NCBI GenBank assembly: GCA_013396915.1
Contig: VWZL01000810.1
Coordinates: forward strand, 856,820 to 920,819
Reading direction: 5' to 3'
DNA length: 64,000 nt
From: Stercorarius parasiticus
Taxonomy: Eukaryota; Chordata; Aves; Charadriiformes; Stercorariidae
This document shows positions 24,682 through 35,804 of this stretch, piece by piece. The stretch's first letter is position 1; every line of letters begins with the position of its first letter. Under the pieces are notes generated by a model. The model was not told the origin of the DNA. It saw only the letters and a list, made by a program, of their open reading frames with translations, and made no database searches. Made by a program: the position numbers and the translations under genes.

Positions 24682-26036
24682 TTCTTCCCAGAGACGACCT
24701 GGGTGTATTAGGTCTGCCAGGTAAAGTGAATCTAAAAGTGACTTACGCTTATAGAAACTATACAGTACCTACGGACTTACGCATGCTTTCATAATAGAGC
24801 GAGTAGTTTCCTAGAGCTGGCAGAGTCGCGCCACCAAATTTTACAGGTAAATGGCTTCAGAGTCTCATCCTACAATGTGATCCTGAAGGAGCGAGTGCCT
24901 CTGCCTAAAAAGGGAATAAGGGTAGGTAGGAAAAGCAAGTGATCAAAACACTTATCACACCAAGAATAGAGTTTATTAGGCCCAATAAGGAGTCTGAATT
25001 GATGACAATTATAAGATACCATCCAGTCGTCGCTAATAATTCAGAAAAAGGATGAATTATTGGAGGAATAATATGTGATCATTTATTTAAAGACTTATTA
25101 TAATGTATACGCTGGAGGAAGCAGCGTTAAGGTTGTATGAACACTGACATTTCCGGACGGTTATACCTTACCATTCAAACGCAGAGATTTACTAGCACTG
25201 TATTTCGTTTTAAAATATAGCAGCTGGTTTAGTTTATAGGGCTCCTACATTTACAAAACAGCAAGCCATTTTACAAGGCCGTTTTATACGCATTCTACTT
25301 TTCCTCCACTTTCCTATTCACGTTTAATAAATCTGCCAACATTTGCCTTTGAGAACTGGTTCATTTATTTAAAATGCCCAAACAACCCCATCCACGACTC
25401 TGCATGCCTTAGCAGTTCACCCGATTAGACGGAAGCATCAATTAAATATAAAGCTACGTCTCTTAATTTTCGCTTGGAAAGATTTTGGGTTCAGCCAAAC
25501 GCTGAGGGCAATTTCTGAAGGCAAAAATCCCGCATTAAGAGAGATGGCAGCTCCTAAGATATCGGTCCAAATCTCCATCCGTATCCAGGTAACAATCTGG
25601 AATGCTGATATTTAAGAGGAAAAATATCTGGACAGCTGCCCCAGCTCCCTGGGAAGCGATGTTTAGTTAAAGTCTTGGATATCACTGAAAGAAGATGTGG
25701 AGATGTCACACTGCGGTTGAAGCATTTTTTCAAGCGCTGAATTATTCACCCGTGAATCTCAGATGTGAAATCCAAATGCTCCGGTACTGCCCTGGCTTTA
25801 GACAATGTCTAATTCCTTTCTGTGCCACGGCAGGGTCTCTTCATCAGCTTTCTTTCATCTATAATCACAGCCAGGTCATGGATTATTAGTCATATTCACT
25901 GCAGAATTCAAACCCCGCTACACCAATCAACCAGCCCGGGACTCCCCAGATGCTCCCCCCACATTAATAGCAGTGCGGCTCGCTGCCACGCTGGAGGACC
26001 CCAACGCTCCTGGCGCTGGTTTAACCGGGGCACAAA

Positions 26037-26072
26037 GAGGTACATTTGCCCAAGGAGGTACATTTGCCCAAG
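26037..26072 (+). repeat. 18-bp tandem doublet, copy 1
   Basis: The unit GAGGTACATTTGCCCAAG occurs twice in a row; repeated at 28010-28045 in the second copy. Confidence 0.95.
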
Positions 26073-26402
26073 AAGAGCGAGCCAAAGCTGGGGAGATGCC
26101 ACCAGAACAACCTGTGCTGCCAGCAGCTCCGGGCATGGCGCAGGAGTCGCGTAAGGACTGGCGTTCTTATAACCGTATGGCACCAGGAGAGCCAGCTTGC
26201 CATCGCCACACAAGTCAGAAACTCGAGTTATTTTTTCTGTGTACAGTGCCCTTTCCTGAGATGTACATTCCTTCAATTTAGGAAGGGAAGGAAAAGCCAT
26301 TTGGTGCTTTGGGCTCCTCTTTCACAAGCCCCAGATGGAGCAAATGCTGCTTCCCATCCAACGCGGTGCCCAGCAGAGCTGCCTGATGTGCAGCCCCACC
26401 AG

Positions 26403-26403
26403 N
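26403..26403. other. single-N contig join
   Basis: The N separates two almost identical 1972-bp blocks. This is what an unrecognised overlap written as a minimal gap looks like. Confidence 0.9.
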
Positions 26404-28375
26404 AGGATTTTTCCTTTTTATATACATACAAATGACTACATTGACAGCAGATGGGCTCTTCCATATGATTTCGTTTTTAAACTTCCAACTTCATGCAATT
26501 CCTGCATATTCCGCGCGCTGGGAGAGGAAAGCCTGTGCTTTTAGCTCCAGAGTACAAACTTGGGGTTACTTCTGTTCATTTGCTTTTGCTTTCAAAACCT
26601 TTAATTACCCAACCGGGTAGCAGCTCTTCAACACATCATCATCATCATCATCATTTCTTCCCAGAGACGACCTGGGTGTATTAGGTCTGCCAGGTAAAGT
26701 GAATCTAAAAGTGACTTACGCTTATAGAAACTATACAGTACCTACGGACTTACGCATGCTTTCATAATAGAGCGAGTAGTTTCCTAGAGCTGGCAGAGTC
26801 GCGCCACCAAATTTTACAGGTAAATGGCTTCAGAGTCTCATCCTACAATGTGATCCTGAAGGAGCGAGTGCCTCTGCCTAAAAAGGGAATAAGGGTAGGT
26901 AGGAAAAGCAAGTGATCAAAACACTTATCACACCAAGAATAGAGTTTATTAGGCCCAATAAGGAGTCTGAATTGATGACAATTATAAGATACCATCCAGT
27001 CGTCGCTAATAATTCAGAAAAAGGATGAATTATTGGAGGAATAATATGTGATCATTTATTTAAAGACTTATTATAATGTATACGCTGGAGGAAGCAGCGT
27101 TAAGGTTGTATGAACACTGACATTTCCGGACGGTTATACCTTACCATTCAAACGCAGAGATTTACTAGCACTGTATTTCGTTTTAAAATATAGCAGCTGG
27201 TTTAGTTTATAGGGCTCCTACATTTACAAAACAGCAAGCCATTTTACAAGGCCGTTTTATACGCATTCTACTTTTCCTCCACTTTCCTATTCACGTTTAA
27301 TAAATCTGCCAACATTTGCCTTTGAGAACTGGTTCATTTATTTAAAATGCCCAAACAACCCCATCCACGACTCTGCATGCCTTAGCAGTTCACCCGATTA
27401 GACGGAAGCATCAATTAAATATAAAGCTACGTCTCTTAATTTTCGCTTGGAAAGATTTTGGGTTCAGCCAAACGCTGAGGGCAATTTCTGAAGGCAAAAA
27501 TCCCGCATTAAGAGAGATGGCAGCTCCTAAGATATCGGTCCAAATCTCCATCCGTATCCAGGTAACAATCTGGAATGCTGATATTTAAGAGGAAAAATAT
27601 CTGGACAGCTGCCCCAGCTCCCTGGGAAGCGATGTTTAGTTAAAGTCTTGGATATCACTGAAAGAAGATGTGGAGATGTCACACTGCGGTTGAAGCATTT
27701 TTTCAAGCGCTGAATTATTCACCCGTGAATCTCAGATGTGAAATCCAAATGCTCCGGTACTGCCCTGGCTTTAGACAATGTCTAATTCCTTTCTGTGCCA
27801 CGGCAGGGTCTCTTCATCAGCTTTCTTTCATCTATAATCACAGCCAGGTCATGGATTATTAGTCATATTCACTGCAGAATTCAAACCCCGCTACACCAAT
27901 CAACCAGCCCGGGACTCCCCAGATGCTCCCCCCACATTAATAGCAGTGCGGCTCGCTGCCACGCTGGAGGACCCCAACGCTCCTGGCGCTGGTTTAACCG
28001 GGGCACAAAGAGGTACATTTGCCCAAGGAGGTACATTTGCCCAAGAAGAGCGAGCCAAAGCTGGGGAGATGCCACCAGAACAACCTGTGCTGCCAGCAGC
28101 TCCGGGCATGGCGCAGGAGTCACGTAAGGACTGGCGTTCTTATAACCGTATGGCACCAGGAGAGCCAGCTTGCCATCGCCACACAAGTCAGAAACTCGAG
28201 TTATTTTTTCTGTGTACAGTGCCCTTTCCTGAGATGTACATTCCTTCAATTTAGGAAGGGAAGGAAAAGCCATTTGGTGCTTTGGGCTCCTCTTTCACAA
28301 GCCCCAGATGGAGCAAATGCTGCTTCCCATCCAACGCGGTGCCCAGCAGAGCTGCCTGATGTGCAGCCCCACCAG
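26404..28375 (+). repeat. 1972-bp direct duplication, copy 2
   Basis: Second copy of 24431-26402. The sequence after it (CACAGCATCTCC...) continues as unique DNA, and the sequence before copy 1 is also unique. A single true copy would join both flanks without loss. Confidence 0.95.
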
Positions 28376-28628
28376 CACAGCATCTCCTGAGGACCAGGAA
28401 CCCTTCATCGGGTGGCACCAGCCTCAGCACAGTCCCCTAACAACTGCAGCGGTCACACATCATACAATCACAGAATTATAGAATCATTTAGGTTGGAAAA
28501 GACCTTTAAGATCATCAAGTCCAACCACTGACCTACCACTACGAAGTCCACCACTAAACCATGTCCCAAAGTGCTACACCTGCCTGTCTTCTAAATACCT
28601 CCAGGGATGGGGACTCCACCACTTCCCT

Positions 28629-28944
28629 TCCCAAGCATGTTCCAATGCTTGACAACCATTTTGGTGAAGAAATTTTTTCTAATATCCAATCTAAACCTCC
28701 CCTGGCACAACTTGAGGCCGTTTCCTCTTGTCCTATCCCTTGTTCCTTGGGAGAAGAGCCCGACCCCCCCTGGCTACCCCCTCCTTTCAGGGAGCTGTAG
28801 AGAGCGAGAAGGTCTCCCCTCAGCCTCCTTTTCTCCAGGCTGAACACCCCCAGCTCTCTCAGCCCCTCATGCTGTAGACCCCTCATCAGCTCCGTTGCCC
28901 TTCTCTGGACACGCTCCAGCACCTCAATGTCTTTCTTGTCATTA
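28629..28944. repeat. 316-bp duplication inside CR1, copy 1
   Basis: Repeated at 28946-29261 at an offset of 317 bp across the N at 28945; no differences seen by eye. The repeat is collinear with a single CR1 body, so it is most likely an unmerged contig overlap. Confidence 0.93.
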
Positions 28945-28945
28945 N

Positions 28946-29261
28946 TCCCAAGCATGTTCCAATGCTTGACAACCATTTTGGTGAAGAAATTTTTTCTAAT
29001 ATCCAATCTAAACCTCCCCTGGCACAACTTGAGGCCGTTTCCTCTTGTCCTATCCCTTGTTCCTTGGGAGAAGAGCCCGACCCCCCCTGGCTACCCCCTC
29101 CTTTCAGGGAGCTGTAGAGAGCGAGAAGGTCTCCCCTCAGCCTCCTTTTCTCCAGGCTGAACACCCCCAGCTCTCTCAGCCCCTCATGCTGTAGACCCCT
29201 CATCAGCTCCGTTGCCCTTCTCTGGACACGCTCCAGCACCTCAATGTCTTTCTTGTCATTA
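28946..29261. repeat. 316-bp duplication inside CR1, copy 2
   Basis: Second copy of 28629-28944, continuing into the rest of the CR1 (GGGGCCCACAAC...). Confidence 0.93.
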
Positions 29262-29372
29262 GGGGCCCACAACTGAACACAATATTCAACGTGGGGCCTC
29301 CACCAGTGCCAAGTACAGGGGGACAATCACCTCCTTAGTCCTGCTGGCCACACTATTCCTGATACAAGCATC

Positions 29373-30701
29373 GCCTGGCCACGCACGGGCCGCCGGTCCC
29401 AGCGCTGCTGTGCAGGTCCCGCAACCATCTCCCCTCCCCAGCGTCCATTATTTCCCTTTCTGTTAAACTTTTTTTTAAACTAAGAGGAAGTCAATATGTT
29501 TCCCCGTTCTCTCTCCATGCGAACGTAGCAGGAAGAAAAAAAAAAAAATAATCATAAACAAAGGCATTTATCAGCTTTTGCTGGAGGTGTTACTCTGCAT
29601 ATTGAGCCGCGCGGCTGCGATTGTTTCATTAGGAGGACCTCAGTTATGTTTGCAACGCTAACAAGTCTTGGAGAACAGAGGAAAAAAATACTACGGGCAA
29701 TGCCGCAGCAAAGATAAATAGGTAAACATCCTATGCCTGACATTAGTTAATACATCACAGCTTTATTCACTTAGGGCAGCCGTGAAATCAATTCTTCAGT
29801 AAAAATAACATATTTGTATCCAAATCTGCGCTCACAATAGGAGCGAGGCAAGGAACAATGTAACGGGGAGGGAAACCTTGTCTTTGCCGTACGTTTTAAG
29901 TCTGCTGATTTGTCTTTGCCTAATGCAAAGCCCTGCTAAGTACTTTGTTTTCCACAAAACATGATTTTTGTCATTTTTCCTCAAAACTAAACGATCTGTC
30001 TTTTTTTTAAACTTTCTCAGAAGCCAGCAGCGATGTGTTCCCAGCCTCGCAAGGACACTTTTTATTGTCCTTTTCAAAGTATCCCAGCTCAATCGGTAGC
30101 AATCATGGAAACCACAGGAACTGCTGAAAATAATGAAAAAAACCCCACCACCTCTTTGGTAAAGCTAAAAAAAAACATTTTAAACTGGTCAAAATCCCAT
30201 CTTATTTCTGGATAAACTTCTGAGCCTCGTACCTTCAAGAATGAGACCGCGACAAAGTCAAAACCAAACCAAAAGCAGCCTGTTAAGTGCAAACCGAAGG
30301 AAGAATTGATGGTTTCATACCAATTCCCCTGGAAAATCAAGACCAGATCACAGATAACTCAAATTCTGCGAGACAAATGAATCTGTTGGAATTTCCTGCC
30401 GATCCCGAGGTGGCTGGAAACAGGGCTTGCTCTTCAAAGACAAGCAGTCATGACGTGCAAACCAATAAAGCAAATTCTGCCCAGCGACTGAGCGTTACAG
30501 CTCTCCAGCAGCGGCATGCCGGGACCAACGACAACCTCACCTTGAATGAAACGGGCTCGGAGGGAGGAATCCAGCTCTTGTGGGAATGCTGCGAGCGTGA
30601 GGATATCTGCTACCGCTGCAGAGACACAGGCAGATGCTACAAACCCGGCATTTTGCAAAAGTGACATGCATGTTGCACCTCGAGGCTTTCCTCGTGGATG
30701 C
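29373..30701. other. no gene recognised
   Basis: Unique sequence between the CR1 and the LTR. Frames of up to about 130 codons occur on both strands but show no known domain and no consistent coding pattern. Confidence 0.5.
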
Positions 30702-31779
30702 TGTGGTGGGATGACCCCGGCTGGGCGCCCGGTGCCCACCGAGCGGCTCCATCGCTCCCTCCTCAGCCAGACAGGGGGGAGAAAATACAACGACAGGCTC
30801 CTGGGTGGGATAAGGACAGGGAGGTCACTCAGCAATTGCCATCACGGGCAAAACGGACTTGGCTTGGGGAATTTAATTTAATTTATTGCCCATCAAATCA
30901 GAGTAGGGTAACGAGAAAATAAAACTAAATCTTAAACACACCTTCCCCCCACCCCTCCCTTCTCCCCGGCATCAACTTCACTCCCCATTTCTCCACCTCC
31001 TCCCCCCGAGCGGCACACGGGGGCGGGGAACGGGGGCTGTGCTCAGTTCATCACACATTGTCTCTGCTGCTCCTTCTCCTCACGCTCTTCCCCTGCTCCA
31101 GCTCCCGGGGTCCCTCCCACAGGAGACGCTCCTCCATGAACTTCTCCAACATGGGTCTGCTCTTCTTCAGGAACTGCTCCAGCGTGGGTCCCTTCCACGG
31201 GCTGCAGTCCCTCAGGAACAGACTGGGTCCCCCATGGGGTCACAGGTCCTGCCAGCAAACCTGCTCCAGCATGGGCTCCTCTCTCCATGGGGCCACGGGT
31301 CCTGCCAGGAGCCTGCTCCAGAGTGGGCTCTCCATGGGGTCACAGCCTCCATCGGGCATCCACCTGCTCCAGCGTGGGGTCCTCCATGGGCTGCAGGTGG
31401 GTATCTCCTCCACCGTGGACCTCCATGGGCTGCAGGTGGATGGATATCCGCAGGGGAATCTCTGCTCCAGTGCCTGGAGCACCTCCTCCCCCTCCTTCTT
31501 CACTGCACTGGGTGTCTGCAGAGCTGTTCCTCTCACATGCTCTCACTCCTCTTTTCTGGCTGCTGTTGCTCAGCAGGTATTTTTTCCCGTCTTAACTATG
31601 TTATCCCAGAGGCGCTACCACCATCGCTGATGGGTTCGGCCTTGGCCAGTGGTGGGTCTGTCTTGGAGCCATCTGGCATTGGTTCTATCGGACATAGGGG
31701 AAACTTCTGGCAGCTTCTCACAGAAGCCACCCCTGCAAACCCCCCCACTACCAAAACCTTGCCATGCAAATGCAATACA
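30702..31779 (-). mobile_element. solo LTR of an avian endogenous retrovirus-like element
   Basis: I recognise the sequence as a widespread bird LTR-type repeat, but cannot name the family with certainty; an ERVL-type origin is my guess. On the plus strand it begins TGTGGTGGG and ends CAATACA, so both strands have TG...CA ends. The flanking five bases are GATGC (30697-30701) and GGTGC (31780-31784), a target-site duplication with one mismatch. The minus strand has AATAAA (30887-30882), the expected poly(A) signal for a minus orientation. No gag, pol or env sequence adjoins it, so it is a solo LTR left by recombination. Confidence 0.78.
31125..31475 (-). repeat. degenerate tandem array within the LTR
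   Basis: Imperfect units share CTCCAGCGTGGG-like cores followed by CCATGGGCTGCAG or CCATGGGGTCACAG segments, with irregular spacing of roughly 30-45 bp. It sits in the U3 part for a minus-strand LTR, where such arrays can vary in copy number between insertions. Confidence 0.7.
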
Positions 31780-34700
31780 GGTGCACTTTGCTTGTGTCCC
31801 TGCTGCCACCCACCCCTCCATCACCTGCCCGTGCCACCCCGGCCCTCAAACACATGCCAAGATTTAAGAGAGGACCACCCTTGTGGGAATGCCTGGCTCA
31901 GAGGCTGCCCAAAGGGCAGCACATCTCAGTTTTGAAGAGGACCCAAGGGACGGATGGGTACCCAGTGCCACCCGAACCAAATGCTCCATTCATCTAATGA
32001 AACGATGGCTGACAGTCATTACAGACCCCTGCAAACAGTGATGGAAGGGGATAATACAAAGGAAAATGGAACCTACAGGCTCTGGCTTGGCAGTAGAAAT
32101 ATCACTGGGGAGGAACGGTGTCATCAAGGTGGCTGCACGGTGCCATGGGTACATGGTGCATGGGTACCCACCCTGTGGTGCTCGTAGCTGGGGCAGTTGC
32201 TGCCAACGCTACTGGCCTGATCTGGACAAAATCCAGCTGCTTCCAACCCTCAAAGTAACTGTTCATAGATGGCCAGCTTCTCTTCTAATCCTTACGGCCA
32301 GCTCTGCCGCTGGGATACAAGGAGGCAGGAAGGACGCGAGCCCCATGTCCCATGGCAGTACATGGAGATACAGCAGTGACAGGCTGGCGAGGGGCAGGAG
32401 AGCCTCCAAAGCTGCCCCTTAACTCCGCTTTCCCACCAGGTGAGCTTTGGCAAGCTCTTCTGGCTGAAAGCCACCCAGAATTGAGGTTCTTCAAGGGATT
32501 TAACAAAATCCATACAACAAGTTATTCCCTTTTAGGCTTAATGACCTTATTCTCCGATCTGAAATTAAAAGGTGCATGAGGCAGGAACTTGGGGATCCCA
32601 CACTTTGTACAGGCCCCGTACAAACACCTCGAATCCCATTTCGGATCTTCTGAACTATTAAGCGCTTTTTTGGGCAGCAGCCGTCGATTACGCAGGGGCT
32701 CTCGTCTATTTTCAGCTCGAACTGATTGGCAATTTTGAAGAACGTACTGCAAATTGCTCTGCTAATCACAGCAACTCCAGCCATGGAACTATATTAAAAT
32801 AACATCAGTGCTGAGAAAGAAAACCAGGAACAGACAGAAAATGCTGAGCTGATCCCTCATCTTGCCCACTGGTATCGGGATGCTGCAGCCTCCCTATTTT
32901 TTTCTCCCTCCGCAGCGATCTGGTTCTGGATTCCAGATGGCTGCTCGCACCAATTCAACAATAATAACACTTAGTATTTCAACGTCCGTTTTATGTTTCC
33001 TAAGCACCGGGGCGCGTTTTCTTGAGCGATGGGTATCGACTTTCCCAGGCTGCAGGCATCTGCCTGATGCCAGCCCTCCCCGCTGCAGAGCTGGAGTTTT
33101 AAAATGCGAGTGTCAACCCTACCTGGAAAAGGCCACTCATACAGCTGAAAAATAATGTATCCCTCCAAGGAAACACTGACAGATGCAGAATAAGGAGAAG
33201 ATTTAAAATTCCTCTTATGCCAAGTTGCCTCTAAATCCTTTTACTGGAGATAGGGAGAGACAGGGCTTATCGAGAAGACAGGGATGCTGGCAATCTGCTC
33301 CGAGCACGCGGGTGCCTGCGTCTGCCCTCAAGCCCTCTGCAGCTCTGCCTTCCCCCAGCTCTACACCAAAAGAGCCTGAGGGATCATCATCTTCTCCTCC
33401 GTTTCCTAACAGCCTGCGAGGAAAGACTGGGTTTCCATCCCCTGCGGTGAAGGCAGCCGGCTCCCTCCCTCCCTCCCGCACGGGCAGGGAGACATCCCAG
33501 CATCTCCCACCAAGGTCTGGCGAACTTGGGGCACCAACTCCCACTCCAAGGTAAGAGCTCTTCTGTTGTGGAGACACAACGACACTGCGAAGAATGCCTT
33601 GAAAAGTGAGTTCTGAGTGTGTTGTCTTCCAGCTCATCAGTTCAGATTTAAAAAAAATAAATGAAAATGTTTCATTCGGATAAACGAAACGTTGTCCTCC
33701 AGATTCCAAACAGGGACGCACCCCCAAGGCTGGTCCTGGTCACTGCCACCAGTCAACCAAGCCGTGGTCATTGGGTTCAGTGCGTGGTGCTCTCCCAGCT
33801 CGGGCAGAGGGGCAGGACCCTGCTGGGGAAGGGGAGGTGCTGCATCCAGGCTGTCCGCGTGGGACAGGCATCTGCAAGCATGAGGGAAACGGCGCTCCAG
33901 TAGACCTGGATTAAAAGTCTTCAGGCAGAAGAATCTGCTTCCCATATGGTAAAGGGTGTCCCAATTACTGACTGTCCTAAACAAGAGAGAAAAAATGGGA
34001 AGGGGAACAATACCCTCGCCGCTGGCTGACAAACACAAAGGTCGATGTGGAAGGACAAATCACCCAGTTCTGCCCTTCCGTGCATTTCACTTCCACCGGT
34101 GAAAAATCCTTTACAATGGATTAAATTAAAGTCCATCGTCAAGTTCAAGAACATGTATAATGCAGATCTATTCATTTCAAGGAAGGTTTGTACAATGGAT
34201 AGCCTTCCCCTTCAAAAATTATTCAAAACTGCATGCTTCCTTTTCATTCTGCAACTTAACATTTAAAAAAGAAATAAGGCATATTTGTAACAGGAGAAAC
34301 GCGTTGTAGAAATCATAGCCTGCTGTAAAAAGTGTATTTCACAAAGACTTTCCATGGTACAGGGACAAGGACCACTTGTTGATAAATTACTTTCACTCGG
34401 AGAGTGGAAAGACATGTTTGTATGCACCGTGAGTGGTGCTATTGTTGAGCAATTTGATGGAAGTCCAGTAAAACACATTGTGCAGGTTTTATTTAACCTC
34501 ATTTAAATCAAATCAGTGGATAGGGATGGCGTCTAGGGACAAAGCGGAGACCTATACCTAGATGCACCAAAGAGTATCTTTTGAGTTAAGGAACACCCAG
34601 ACTGAATCATTCACTCCAGCTGCCCTTATCCCTTTAGGACTTACCTACAATAATGACGACCTGAGCAGCTCCATGGTGCAGCTTCAATCCTACGTGGATT

Positions 34701-35804
34701 TTTATGTCACACGAGGAACGGGCAGCAAGGGACGCCGCGCCAAGCACCACCGTCTCCGAGAGCTCTGCAGACAGATCTTACGCTAAACCAGAACCTGCAA
34801 CGACAGCAGTCTCTGTTCGAAGCTCAAGACCGCGCACGTATCTGCAGATGGAAAGAGGTTTGCTACCGCCGCAAGAGCTGCAGGTAGACACCTCCACATA
34901 AAAAACATAACAAAAACAAGATCCCCACTATCAGAAAGCCAACGTGGAAACGGAGCTGAAAGCCAAGACGCATTCAAACGACGCAGCAAGCTTTTAAAAC
35001 CAAAGACACGGGTAAAAGGTGGTTTGGGTAAATGCTGGTTGGGAAGTCTGGGAGAACAGCCTGGGTTTCGTACCCAAAGTCTTCCTGTGGCGCAGGGGAA
35101 ATGAGCCCCCGGGATCTGTGCTGAGGAAACGCCACGTCCACCCCAAAATGAGAAAGTTCATTTTGAAGATTTAGACTCCTGGAAATTAGTGCAGAGCTCC
35201 AGATCACAAAGATAACAGGCTGCCTAAAAATGACCTGGGATTTCATTAGGGCTAATAACCGTGGAAAAAAAATGCTCCCAAACGTGCATTACAAATTCAG
35301 TCTGTAGAAACTCTTTCAAAGGTATCTCAGTTAAAGCAAATGATGTGCAGGCATTTGATTTGCAGCAAATAAGCAATTCTGCCTCTGGGAGCGGGAGGTG
35401 GTGGGGACGGAGGCTGCAAGGAAAGGCTGAGCCTCTGCCGGGGGTGGGATGGGAAGCAACCGAGACCTTGGCCATGGCCCAGGACCACCAGTGAACTCTA
35501 CCTGCACAAGCGCCTACAGCTCCAAAGCAGGAATTGATCAAATCTCCTCTTTGCTGAACAAAATGCAGTTGTAACACAGGAGTTTGGTGAACTCTAGCAC
35601 GGAGGAAAACTGTGGCAGGGACGAAGAGTGAAGGTGAGCGGCAGAGGTGCTGGGTGCCCAACCTTGCCACAGCACCACCCAGACAAACACAACAAGCTGC
35701 CATCACTGGCTCTTTCCACTGGTGAACTGGAGATGTTTTCCTGATGGAAAACTGGGAGGGGGATCTCCCCTGTGGTCTAGCAGGCACCGGCATAACCAGC
35801 ACCA
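31780..35804. other. no gene recognised
   Basis: About 4 kb of unique sequence. A 94-codon minus-strand frame at 32500-32784 and similar frames show no family I know. No mobile element was recognised, though the upstream parts of the fossil retroelement at 35.8 kb (gag, protease) might be here beyond recognition. Confidence 0.5.

Larger units (their letters stand above)
24431..26402 (+). repeat. 1972-bp direct duplication, copy 1
   Basis: This segment is repeated at 26404-28375 at a constant offset of 1973 bp with a single N (26403) between. I spotted only two differences: C at 24500 versus G at 26473, and G at 26149 versus A at 28122. It contains a CAT microsatellite and an 18-bp doublet but no gene or mobile element I recognise. 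The layout suggests an unmerged contig overlap, not a biological duplication. Confidence 0.95.
28463..29372 (-). mobile_element. CR1 LINE fragment with internal false duplication
   Basis: On the minus strand it reads from a 5'-truncated ORF2 C-terminus ('[20 protein letters not shown]', '[20 protein letters not shown]') into the CR1 3' region and ends in ATTCTATAATTCTGTGATT-like repeats near 28470-28490. An N at 28945 splits it, with 316 bp repeated on both sides; with one copy removed it is an ordinary CR1 fragment of about 590 bp. It belongs to the same CR1 group as the copies at 45 and 50.5 kb. Confidence 0.93.

Noticed and set aside
24459..24711. Frame encoding a run of eight histidines
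   Set aside because: It comes from the CAT microsatellite and is duplicated only by the assembly join.
24431..28375. Recent segmental duplication
   Set aside because: A constant offset across a single N and almost no differences fit an unmerged contig overlap better.
31039..31935. 298-codon plus-strand frame
   Set aside because: It is the antisense of the solo LTR and its tandem modules.
32500..32784. 94-codon minus-strand frame with several Cys residues
   Set aside because: I considered a conserved small protein, but the spacing fits no zinc-binding or secreted family I know.
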